Assembly: GCA_039177895.1 (NCBI GenBank)
Contig: JBCDFO010000088.1
Coordinates: forward strand, 1 to 13,595
Origin: JBCBEX01 sp039177895
GTDB taxonomy: Bacteria; Bacteroidota; Rhodothermia; Rhodothermales; Rubricoccaceae
Length of the DNA: 13,595 nucleotides
Reading direction: 5' to 3'
Shown: piece after piece, positions 1 through 6,710 of the stretch
Layout: the number at the start of each line of letters is the position of its first letter
How positions within the stretch are numbered: position 1 is the stretch's first letter
The notes under the pieces: generated by a model
What the model was told of the DNA's origin: nothing
Seen by the model: only the letters and a program-made list of their open reading frames with translations
Database searches by the model: none
Program-made: the position numbers and the translations under genes

Positions 1-1411
1 CGCGTACGGGCTCGCCGTGGTGCTGGTCACGCTCGCCATCCCCGGCTTCAACGCCATCCTGGGCACGTCGCTCGCGGCGGCGGCGCTCGTCGAGGGCCCG
101 ACGCTGCTGTGGATGCTCCTGGCGGCGCTCCTGGCGGCGGCGCTCGCGGGGGCCTACCCTGCGTTCCTCCTCGCGCGGCAGCAGCCGACCGCCGTGCTGC
201 GGGGCACGACGACGGTCAACGGGTCGTCTGGCCTCGGCGGCGTGCGGCTGCGCAAGGGCCTCGTGGTCGGGCAGTTCGCCATCACCGTGGCGCTGCTCGT
301 CGGCGTGACCGGCATCGTGCAGCAGCTGCGCTACGTCCAGACGACCAACCTGGGCTTCGACCGCGAGCAGGTCCTGGCGCTCTCGCTCGGCGGCCCCACG
401 GCGGAGCAGGCGGAGGCGATCAAGGCGACGTTCGCGCAGCACCCGGCCGTGCGTTCGGCCAGCGCCACCTCGGCCGCGCCCGGGGCCTACGGCATGATGT
501 ACTCCACGAGAGACATCGAGGGCCGCCCGGACCCCGAGGAGAACGAGCGCCCGACGATGCTCTGGACCGTCTTCGCCGACCACGACTACGCCGCCACGCT
601 CGGCCTGAACGTGGTCGCAGGGCGCTTCTTTGACCCGGCGATGCCGACGGACGTAGAGACCGGCGTGGTCCTCAACGAGGCCGCCGCGCGCGAGCTCGGC
701 TGGGTTGCGGGCGACGCCCCGCTCTCGGACGCGCTCGGCAAGACGCTCAACTTCGTAGCCGAGGGCACCGTGATCGGCGTCGTAGAGGACTTCCACTACG
801 ACTCGATGCGCGACGCCATCGAGCCGCTCGGCTTCCGCCTGGGCAACCCCAGCCCCGACACGGACTGGCCGGACTACTACACGCTCCTGCTCAAGCTCGA
901 CACGCAGGATCTCCTCGCCACGATGGATGACTTTGAGGCACAGTGGGCCGCCCTGGCTGGCGACACGCCGTTCGAGGCGACGTTCGTGGACGAGTACTAC
1001 GAGGCGATGTACCGCGACGAGGTCCGGCTCGGGCGGCTGCTCGGCACGTTCGCCGGGCTGGCGATCTTCGTCGCGTGCCTCGGGCTGGTCGGGCTCGCGG
1101 CCTACACGGCGCAGCGGCGCACGAAGGAGATCGGCGTCCGCAAGGTGCTCGGCGCCTCGGTGGGCCACATCCTGGCGCTACTCTCGCGCGACTTCGTCGT
1201 GCTGGTGCTGGTCGCCTTCGTGGTGGCGGCTCCGCTCGCCTGGTGGGGCCTCCAGACGTGGCTCGATGGCTTCGTCTACCGCACGGACGTGGGGCTGGGC
1301 TCGGTGCTGCTCGCGGGCAGCCTCGCCGTCGTGCTCGCGCTCGCCGCGACCCTCTTTCACGCCTTCCGCGCCGCCACGCTCGACCCTGTGAAGGCGCTTC
1401 GCTACGAGTGA
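1..1411 (+). CDS. ABC transporter permease, MacB/FtsX type (gene 1, 5' partial)
   Basis: This is the C-terminal part of a two-module inner-membrane ABC permease; 469 codons are visible, read from base 2. The reading frame is open to the left edge, and its first residues (AYGLAVVLVT) align inside the third TM helix of gene 2 near residue 352, so about 350 residues lie upstream. The GTG at 17 is internal. Visible in order: the end of TM3, TM4 (about bases 100-175), TM5 beginning at LRKGLVVGQFAITVALL (about 250-310), a second MacB-like periplasmic core with the GVVEDFHY motif near 775-800, then the last FtsX domain with the cytoplasmic coupling motif RTKEIGVRKVLGA (1118-1156) and the end DPVKALRYE. 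Gene 2 is its closest relative here. It should act with an ATPase that is not in the window. Substrate unknown; the family includes peptide, macrolide and lipoprotein transporters. Confidence 0.93.
   Translation, partial: AYGLAVVLVTLAIPGFNAILGTSLAAAALVEGPTLLWMLLAALLAAALAGAYPAFLLARQQPTAVLRGTTTVNGSSGLGGVRLRKGLVVGQFAITVALLVGVTGIVQQLRYVQTTNLGFDREQVLALSLGGPTAEQAEAIKATFAQHPAVRSASATSAAPGAYGMMYSTRDIEGRPDPEENERPTMLWTVFADHDYAATLGLNVVAGRFFDPAMPTDVETGVVLNEAAARELGWVAGDAPLSDALGKTLNFVAEGTVIGVVEDFHYDSMRDAIEPLGFRLGNPSPDTDWPDYYTLLLKLDTQDLLATMDDFEAQWAALAGDTPFEATFVDEYYEAMYRDEVRLGRLLGTFAGLAIFVACLGLVGLAAYTAQRRTKEIGVRKVLGASVGHILALLSRDFVVLVLVAFVVAAPLAWWGLQTWLDGFVYRTDVGLGSVLLAGSLAVVLALAATLFHAFRAATLDPVKALRYE
890..925 (+). 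repeat. Near-identical 36-base segment in genes 1 and 2, copy 1
   Basis: Encodes LKLDTQDLLATM and matches 3433-3468 of gene 2 at 35 of 36 bases, including synonymous positions. It marks genes 1 and 2 as close paralogues and is a possible site of recombination between them. Confidence 0.7.
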
Positions 1412-1511
1412 GGTCGAGGGTCCCGAGTCGTGTGTCGAGGGCTCGCCTCGCACGGCCTGGGACCCGCGACTCCATGACCCGCGACCCTCGACTCCATGAC
1501 CCTCGACCCAT
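1409..1511 (+). repeat. Inverted heptad arrays filling the gene 1/gene 2 spacer
   Basis: The spacer is made of degenerate 7-base units. Units of form NNNRGTC start at 1409, 1416, 1423 and 1430; the first, TGAGGTC, contains the stop codon of gene 1. Units of the reverse-complement form GACCCNN or GACTCCAT (an 8-base variant) start at 1461, 1468, 1476, 1483, 1490, 1498 and 1505; the last, GACCCAT, contains the A and T of gene 2's ATG. GGTCGAGGGTC at 1412-1422 is perfectly complementary to 1498-1508, so the transcript could fold over almost the whole spacer. No SD sequence is present. I see the repeats directly; any function is inference. They resemble in style the heptameric STRR repeats of cyanobacteria, but the units differ. 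Confidence 0.85.
1444..1461 (+). repeat. 18-base spacer core, copy 1
   Basis: This segment between the two heptad arrays matches 3987-4004 in the next spacer at 16 of 18 positions (it starts CGCCTCG and ends CCTGGG). It forms the putative loop between the inverted arrays. The match shows that the first two spacers share a common origin and that more than the heptads was retained. Confidence 0.7.
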
Positions 1512-3954
1512 GACCAAAAACTACTTCCTCGTCGCCCTCCGCACGCTTCGCCGCCGGGCTGGATACGCCGGACTTAACATCCTGGGGCTGGCCGTGGGGC
1601 TGGCGTGCTTCTTCCTGCTGGGCCTCTACGTCCGCGACGAGTTGGCCTTCGACCGCTTCCACGACGACGTGGAGCAGGTCTATGCGGTGGGTACTGCGTG
1701 GGAAACCGACGAGGGCACGCGCTACAGCATGGTGCATCCGCCACCGACGACGGCGCTGATGGCCATGCACATCCCCGAGGTCGCTGCGGTCGTCCGCGAG
1801 TACAGCGCGACGGTGCCCGTGCAGGTCGCCGGCGACCGCTTCGACGACCAGCAGCGGCGCTACGTCGAGTCCGGCTTCTTCAACGTGTTCGACTTCCCCC
1901 ACGTCGCAGGCGATCTCGCGACGGCCCTCGCTGCGCCCAACCAAGCCGTGCTCTCAGCCCAGGCGGCGCGGCGCTACTTCGGGCAGGCCGACCCGGTCGG
2001 CAAGATCGTCACGCTCGACGTGAGCCAGGGCATGTTCGGCGGCACGTCCGAGGCGCGCGACCTCACCGTGATGGCCGTCGTCGAGGTCCCGCGCACGTCG
2101 TCCATCACCTTCGACCTGCTCGTCTCGATTGCGACACGGGGCGGGGCGCTCACCGACCTCGACGCCTGGAACCTGAGCATAAGTGGCGGCGCCTTCGCGC
2201 GGCTCCATCCGGGCGTCACCCAGGCGCAGTTCGAGGAAGCGCTTGACCGCTTCTCGACCGGCGTTTACACCGAGCTCAGCAACCGCGACGACCCCGTCAA
2301 TTTTGAGGTGGTTCCGCTCACCGACTTCTACTTCTCCGATTTCCACTTTGCCGAGGGCCTGCGCGGCGACGCGCGCTATCTCGCGCTCTTCGGCGGCATC
2401 GCGCTGCTGGTGCTGCTCATCGCCGTCGTGAACTACACGAACCTGGCGACGGCGCAGGCTGCCGACCGCACGCGCGAGGTAGGCGTCCGCAAGGCCATCG
2501 GGGCGGGGCGCGGGCAGCTCGCGCGGCAGTTTCTCAGCGAGGCCCTGCTCGTGAGCGGGGCGGCGTTCGCGCTGGCCGTCGTGCTCGTGACAGCCGCGTT
2601 GCCCGGCTTCAACGCGCTTTTTGGGACCGACCTCAGCGCTGGTGTCCTCTTAGGCGGAGCAACGCTGCCGCTGATGCTCGCTCTAGCGCTCGGTGCAGGG
2701 CTGCTCGCTGGGGCTTATCCGGCGTTGGTGCTCGCGCGGCAGCGCCCGATGGAGGTGCTCCGTGCCGGGAGCGCGCCGAAGGGCGGCAGCGCCGGGCTCC
2801 GCAAGGTGCTCGTCGTCGCGCAGTTCGCCGTCACTGTGGCGCTCCTCGTTGGGGTGGCGGGCATCGTGCAGCAGCTCCGCTTCGTCCAAAACGCCGACCT
2901 CGGCTTCGACGGCGACCAGGTGCTCCACGTCGAGCTGGACCCCCTCGCGGTGACACCCGAGGCGGCGAAGGCTGCCTTCCTTCAGCATCCCGCCGTGCGC
3001 CAGGCGAGCGCGACCGGCGCGGCCCCCGGCAACTACTGGGGCATGTATTCCACGAGCGATCTCGAAGGGCAGCCCGAGGATGACCCCAGCTTCACGATGA
3101 TGTGGGTCGTCTTCGCCGACGCTGACTACGCCGACGTGCTCGGGCTCGACCTCGTCGCCGGCCGCTTCCTCGACGCTGACATTGCCACGGACGCGACGAA
3201 CGCCGTCGTCCTCAACGAGGCGGCGGCGCGCGAGCTCGGCTGGGCCGAGGGCGACGCGGCCGTGCCCGCCGCGCTCGGCAAGACGATGAACTGGGTCGCG
3301 CCCGAGAGCCAGGTCGTTGGCGTGGTGGAGGACTTCCACTTCGGCTCGATGCACGATGTCATCGAGCCCGCGGGTATTCGCTTCGGCGACCCGCGCCCCG
3401 AGGTGACCTGGCCCGACCACACCGGCCTGCTCCTCAAGCTCGACACGCAGGACCTCCTCGCCACGATGAGCGAACTGGAGGCCACGTGGCAGACCCTCGC
3501 CCCGGACGCGCCCTTCGAGACCACGTTCGTCGACGAGTACTACGAGCAGATGTACCAGTCGGAGGTGCGCCTCGGGCGCATCCTCGGGGTCTTCGCCGGG
3601 CTCGCCATCTTCGTGGCCTGCCTCGGGCTGGTGGGCTTGGCCGCCTTCACCGCGCAGCGTCGGACGAAAGAGATCGGCGTGCGCAAGGTGCTCGGCGCCT
3701 CGGTGGCGAGCATCCTGCGCCTGCTCACGCGCGACTTCGTGGCGCTCGTGGTCGTCGCCTTCGTGGTGGCGGCCCCGCTGGCCTGGTGGGGCGTCCAGCA
3801 GTGGCTCGACGGCTTCGCCTACCGCGCTGAGGTGGGCGCGGGCACGGTGCTGCTGGCGGGCCTCGCGGCGCTCACGCTCGCCCTCCTCGTCACGGGGGCG
3901 CTCGCCTGGCGGGCCGCCCGCCTCGATCCCGTCAGGGCACTCCGCTACGAGTGA
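1510..3954 (+). CDS. ABC transporter permease, MacB/FtsX type (gene 2)
   Basis: A complete inner-membrane permease of 814 residues, the usual length for the two-module family. Order: cytoplasmic start MTKNYFLVALRTLRR; TM1 about 21-40; MacB-like periplasmic core about 45-288 with the family signature FFNVFDFP (123-130) and RRYFG (154-158); TM2 about 291-313; coupling motif TREVGVRKAIGA (321-332); TM3 345-365 and TM4 385-409; TM5 432-454; second core about 460-685 with GVVEDFHF (604-611); TM6 690-715, RTKEIGVRKVLGA (718-730), TM7 and TM8; end DPVRALRYE. Both ATPase-coupling motifs are intact. The ATG at 1510 is chosen because all the paralogues begin M(T/L)(K/R)NY. An in-frame ATG at 1474 would add 12 residues translated from repeat units and is less likely. 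Closest relative: gene 1. Probably co-transcribed with its neighbours. Substrate unknown. Confidence 0.95.
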   Translation: MTKNYFLVALRTLRRRAGYAGLNILGLAVGLACFFLLGLYVRDELAFDRFHDDVEQVYAVGTAWETDEGTRYSMVHPPPTTALMAMHIPEVAAVVREYSATVPVQVAGDRFDDQQRRYVESGFFNVFDFPHVAGDLATALAAPNQAVLSAQAARRYFGQADPVGKIVTLDVSQGMFGGTSEARDLTVMAVVEVPRTSSITFDLLVSIATRGGALTDLDAWNLSISGGAFARLHPGVTQAQFEEALDRFSTGVYTELSNRDDPVNFEVVPLTDFYFSDFHFAEGLRGDARYLALFGGIALLVLLIAVVNYTNLATAQAADRTREVGVRKAIGAGRGQLARQFLSEALLVSGAAFALAVVLVTAALPGFNALFGTDLSAGVLLGGATLPLMLALALGAGLLAGAYPALVLARQRPMEVLRAGSAPKGGSAGLRKVLVVAQFAVTVALLVGVAGIVQQLRFVQNADLGFDGDQVLHVELDPLAVTPEAAKAAFLQHPAVRQASATGAAPGNYWGMYSTSDLEGQPEDDPSFTMMWVVFADADYADVLGLDLVAGRFLDADIATDATNAVVLNEAAARELGWAEGDAAVPAALGKTMNWVAPESQVVGVVEDFHFGSMHDVIEPAGIRFGDPRPEVTWPDHTGLLLKLDTQDLLATMSELEATWQTLAPDAPFETTFVDEYYEQMYQSEVRLGRILGVFAGLAIFVACLGLVGLAAFTAQRRTKEIGVRKVLGASVASILRLLTRDFVALVVVAFVVAAPLAWWGVQQWLDGFAYRAEVGAGTVLLAGLAALTLALLVTGALAWRAARLDPVRALRYE
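3433..3468 (+). repeat. Near-identical 36-base segment in genes 1 and 2, copy 2
   Basis: Partner of 890-925 in gene 1, with a single synonymous difference (GAT/GAC). It lies in the second periplasmic core. Confidence 0.7.
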
Positions 3955-4038
3955 CATCGTGGGTCCTGGGTCATGTGTCGAGGGTCCGCCTCGAACGACC
4001 TGGGCTCCTTGACCCAAGACTCTCGACCCTCGACCCAT
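3952..4038 (+). repeat. Inverted heptad arrays filling the gene 2/gene 3 spacer
   Basis: NNNRGTC units stand in perfect 7-base register at 3959, 3966, 3973 and 3980, directly after a degenerate unit (TGACATC, 3952) that contains the stop codon. GACYNNN units follow in register at 4011, 4018, 4025 and 4032; the last, GACCCAT, contains the first two bases of gene 3's ATG. Bases 3973-3986 are complementary to 4025-4038 at 13 of 14 positions, enclosing a 38-base loop, so an RNA hairpin here would cover the start codon. No SD motif is present. Repeat and pairing are seen in the sequence; a regulatory role is inferred. Confidence 0.85.
3987..4004 (+). repeat. 18-base spacer core, copy 2
   Basis: Matches 1444-1461 at 16 of 18 positions and lies at the same place, between the reverse-oriented and forward-oriented heptad arrays. 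It would form part of the loop of the predicted hairpin. Confidence 0.7.
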
Positions 4039-6484
4039 GACTCGCAACTACCTCCTCGTCGCCCTTCGTGGCCTTCGTCGGCAGCCCGGCTACACGGCGC
4101 TCAACGTCGGGGGCCTGGCCCTCGGGATCGCGTGCTGCCTGCTGATCGCGTTCTACGTCCGCCACGAGTGGAGCCACGACCGCTTCCACGAGCACGCGGA
4201 CCGGCTCTACCGGATGACGTACGAGAACCGCCAGGGCGAAGACTTGCCTCCCGCCGCGCCCGATGAGTTCCAGGCGTGGAGCTCGGGAGCCGTCGCGCCG
4301 CTGCTGGAGGCCGACTTCCCCGAGGTCGAGCACGCCGTGCGGCTCTCCGGCCGCCACACGATGCTCTTCACGCGCGGCGACGAGGCGTTCCAGGAGGAGC
4401 GCTACTTCTTCGCGGACCCGGAGTTCTTCGAGGTGTTCACCTTCCCGCTGCTCCAGGGCGACCCGGCGACGGCGCTCGTGGAACCGACCTCGGTCGTGCT
4501 CGCCGAGAGCGCCGCGCGGCGCTACTTCGGCGACGACGCGCTCGCCGCCAACCAGGTGCTCGGCCAAGCTCTTCAACTCGGCAGCGGCGACGACATCGAC
4601 CCGCTCGTGGTGACCGGCGTCATGGCCGACGTGCCGGCCACCTCGCACCTCGACTTCGACATCCTGCTCCCGATGAGCCTCTTCGAAAACGCGATGCGCG
4701 CCAACGACCGCGCGTTCGTCTTCGATAGCTGGAACTACGTCGACTTCTTCACCTACGTCCTGCTCGACGAGAACGCGTCCGGTGAGGCGTTCCAGGCGAA
4801 GATGCCCGCGTTCGTGGAGCGCCATCACGGGGAGGCGATGGTCGAGTACCCGCAGTCGTTCACGATTTGGTGGGAGCCGCTCACCGCGGCCTACTTCAGC
4901 CCCACGGGTGGCTTCGCGGCAGGGCCGCGCGGCAACAGCACCTACCTCTACCTCTTCGGGTTCGTCGGGCTGTTCATCCTGCTGATCGCCTGCGTCAACT
5001 TCATGAACCTGGCGACGGCGCGTGCGACGAAGCGAGCGAAGGAGGTCGGCGTGCGCAAGAGCATCGGCGCGACGCGGAGCAGCCTCGTCCGGCAGTTCCT
5101 GGCCGAGGCGTTGCTCCTGACTACGGCCGCGGCCATCCTGGGCGTCGTGTTGGCCGAGAGCCTGCTGCCGTTCTTCCAGGACCTCGCAGGCAAAGAGATC
5201 GCAGGCGGTGTCCTGACGAGCCTCCCAATGGCGGGCACGCTCGTGACGGGGACGATCCTCGTGGGGCTGCTTGCGGGCAGCTACCCGGCAGCCGTGCTCT
5301 CGGCGTTCCGGCCTGCCTCCGTGCTCAAGGGTGCCTTCGCGACATCGCGGCGCGGTCAGGCGCTGCGCAAGGGGCTCGTCGTCGGTCAGTTCACCATCGC
5401 CATCGTGCTGATCGTGGGGACGCTCATCGTGGGGCAGCAGCTGCGCTACCTCCAAAGCGAAACGCTCGGCTTCGACGACCAGCAGCTCATCGTCGACTTC
5501 GGGCACGACGAGGTGGTCACCGAGAACGTGGACGCCGTCAAGCAGGCCCTCGCCGCGCTGCCGGTGGTGGAGCGGGTGTCGGCCACGCGCAGCGTCCCCG
5601 GCGGCTTCTTCCCGAACGCCGGGACCAGCGTCGAAGACGCCCAGGGAGCCATGCGGGGGATGGACTTCGGCCTGTTCGAGGTAGACGACACCTTCCTCGC
5701 GCAACTCGACGTGGAGGTGGCCGCCGGGCGGCTCTTCAGCCCCGACTTCGAGACGGACGCCGAGGAGGCGCTGATCTTGAACGAGGCGGCGACGCGGGCG
5801 CTTGGCTATGCGGACCCCGCCGAGGTCGTCGGCAAGCCGTTCGACCAGTGGGGCCGCAGCGGCACCGTGGTCGGCATCGTCCAGGACTTCCACCACGAGT
5901 CGCTGCACCACGAGGTGCGCCCGCTCTCGTTCCGCGTCTCTCCATGGCTGGGCCAGCTCGTGCTCCAGGTCGACGCCGCGCGGGCGGAGGAGGCGGTCGC
6001 GTTGGTGGAGGCTGCGTGGGCCACGCTCGCGCCGCACCGACCGTTTCTCTACCGCTTCCTCGATGATGCGTTCGACGCACAGTACCGCGCCGTGGAGCAG
6101 TTCGGCGCGCTCTTCGGCACGTTCGCGGCGCTGGCCATCGTGGTGGCGTGCCTCGGGCTGTTCGGGCTAGCCGCCTACGCCGCCCAGCAGCGCACCAAAG
6201 AGATCGGCGTCCGCAAGGTCCTCGGCGCGGGCGTGCCGGGCCTCGTCGGCTTGCTCGCCCGCGACTTCGTGCGCCTCGTGCTCATCGGGACGGTGCTGGC
6301 GGCTCCGCTCGCCTACCTCGCGATGGACCGCTGGCTCGACGCCTTCGCCTACCGCATCGACATCGGCGTGGGCGTCTTCCTGCTCGCAGGCGGCCTAGCG
6401 CTCGCCATCGCGCTGCTCACGGTGGGCGGCCACGCGCTGCGCGCAGCCACCACGGACCCGGTGAAGGCGCTGCGGTACGAGTAG
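4037..6484 (+). CDS. ABC transporter permease, MacB/FtsX type (gene 3)
   Basis: A complete 815-residue permease with the two-module architecture: TM1 about 21-42; first MacB-like core about 45-300 with FFEVFTFPLLQGDPATAL (130-147) and RRYFG (161-165); TM2 302-326; coupling motif RAKEVGVRKSIGA (333-345); TM3 356-378; TM4 398-421; TM5 446-465; second core 470-685 with GIVQDFHHESLHH (613-625); TM6 690-714; RTKEIGVRKVLGA (719-731); TM7 743-763; TM8 775-797; end DPVKALRYE. The start MTRNYLLVALRGLRR matches its paralogues. It is the most distinct member of the array, pairing with neither genes 1/2 nor 4/5: the first core is longer, with a segment around 180-190 (GSGDDIDPL) and a long stretch at 250-300 not matched in the others. 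A 225-base spacer follows, so it may end the first transcription unit. Confidence 0.95.
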   Translation: MTRNYLLVALRGLRRQPGYTALNVGGLALGIACCLLIAFYVRHEWSHDRFHEHADRLYRMTYENRQGEDLPPAAPDEFQAWSSGAVAPLLEADFPEVEHAVRLSGRHTMLFTRGDEAFQEERYFFADPEFFEVFTFPLLQGDPATALVEPTSVVLAESAARRYFGDDALAANQVLGQALQLGSGDDIDPLVVTGVMADVPATSHLDFDILLPMSLFENAMRANDRAFVFDSWNYVDFFTYVLLDENASGEAFQAKMPAFVERHHGEAMVEYPQSFTIWWEPLTAAYFSPTGGFAAGPRGNSTYLYLFGFVGLFILLIACVNFMNLATARATKRAKEVGVRKSIGATRSSLVRQFLAEALLLTTAAAILGVVLAESLLPFFQDLAGKEIAGGVLTSLPMAGTLVTGTILVGLLAGSYPAAVLSAFRPASVLKGAFATSRRGQALRKGLVVGQFTIAIVLIVGTLIVGQQLRYLQSETLGFDDQQLIVDFGHDEVVTENVDAVKQALAALPVVERVSATRSVPGGFFPNAGTSVEDAQGAMRGMDFGLFEVDDTFLAQLDVEVAAGRLFSPDFETDAEEALILNEAATRALGYADPAEVVGKPFDQWGRSGTVVGIVQDFHHESLHHEVRPLSFRVSPWLGQLVLQVDAARAEEAVALVEAAWATLAPHRPFLYRFLDDAFDAQYRAVEQFGALFGTFAALAIVVACLGLFGLAAYAAQQRTKEIGVRKVLGAGVPGLVGLLARDFVRLVLIGTVLAAPLAYLAMDRWLDAFAYRIDIGVGVFLLAGGLALAIALLTVGGHALRAATTDPVKALRYE

Positions 6485-6498
6485 GCCGCGGGCGCGGC
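6485..6498 (+). other. GC hairpin immediately after the stop of gene 3
   Basis: GCCGCG and CGCGGC are complementary around a two-base centre (realistically a 5-base stem with a GGGC loop), starting at the base after the TAG. The same position after gene 4 has an equivalent hairpin with a different loop. There is no following T-run, so it is not a classical intrinsic terminator; a role in mRNA 3' protection or processing is possible but inferred. Confidence 0.5.
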
Positions 6499-6501
6499 GT
6501 C

Positions 6502-6530
6502 GCAGGTCCCAAGTCGCAGGTCGTGGGGTC
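6502..6530 (+). repeat. Reverse-oriented heptad array after gene 3
   Basis: Units GCAGGTC (6502), CCAAGTC (6509), GCAGGTC (6516) and an 8-base GTGGGGTC (6523) run in register. GCAGGTC recurs at 6651. Bases 6516-6530 can pair with 6690-6703 of the forward array at 13 of 14 positions with a one-base bulge, enclosing about 159 bases. The array has the same layout as the other heptad spacers, but with T rather than C at the fifth position of the forward unit in many copies. Confidence 0.8.
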
Positions 6531-6675
6531 TGTGAGCGCGCATCGGCTGTGCGAAACCGCACAGTTCGACGTGCAGAACTACGCCTTTTGCCGTGGTGTC
6601 CCGGTTGGTTCGTCCCTTGTGTGAGGAGGACTCCTCGCAGGTTGGCGGGCGCAGGTCGTGCCTCCGTCTCTCCCT
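6531..6675 (+). other. Unique insert in the 225-base spacer, possible regulatory region
   Basis: This roughly 145-base segment separates the two heptad arrays and has no counterpart in the other spacers, where the loop is 7 to 38 bases. It holds a 7-base stem with an AAAC loop (6547-6564), a second 5-base stem overlapping it (6563-6567 with 6576-6580), a GAGGAG/CTCCTC pair (6623-6628 with 6631-6636) and the least GC-rich stretch of the spacer around 6576-6590. I cannot place a convincing promoter: no good match to the Bacteroidota -7 element TAnnTTTG or to sigma70 boxes. A promoter or processing site for genes 4-6 is an inference from position only. Confidence 0.4.
6547..6564 (+). other. Perfect 7-base stem with AAAC tetraloop
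   Basis: CTGTGCG and CGCACAG flank the loop AAAC. It is the strongest compact hairpin in the unique part of the gene 3/gene 4 spacer. No T-run follows, so it is a poor candidate for an intrinsic terminator; it could be an RNA processing site or an operator palindrome. Confidence 0.5.
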
Positions 6676-6710
6676 GACCTGCGACCCACGACCCCAGACC
6701 TTCGACCTCA
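6676..6710 (+). repeat. Forward heptad array abutting the start of gene 4
   Basis: Five consecutive GACCNNN units in perfect 7-base register start at 6676, 6683, 6690, 6697 and 6704. The last, GACCTCA, contains the A of gene 4's ATG at 6710. The first, GACCTGC, is followed by the reverse complement of units found after gene 3. The array takes the place where an SD site would be expected; none is seen. Confidence 0.85.

Noticed and set aside
943..1509. An upstream extension of the gene 2 frame to 943, giving a 1003-residue protein
   Set aside because: The extension runs out of frame through the end of gene 1 and the repeat spacer, and its translation is low-complexity R/A/G sequence. All paralogues begin M(T/L)(K/R)NY at the position of the ATG at 1510.
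6547..6580. An intrinsic terminator after gene 3
   Set aside because: Stems exist but no T-run follows any of them, and the first lies more than 60 bases after the stop. I recorded it as a hairpin only.
6576..6600. A Bacteroidota-type promoter around TACGCCTTTTG
   Set aside because: The spacing between TA and TTTG is wrong for the TAnnTTTG element and no clear TTTG lies at the -33 distance. Too weak to annotate.
6624..6630. AGGAGGA as a Shine-Dalgarno site
   Set aside because: It is about 80 bases upstream of the gene 4 start, has no suitable start codon just downstream, and lies in a GAGGAG/CTCCTC pair. No other gene here uses an SD.
6593..6709. GTG at 6593 as the start of gene 4
   Set aside because: It would add 39 residues translated from the spacer and heptad array, with no counterpart in the paralogues. 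The ATG at 6710 gives the conserved MLKNY start.
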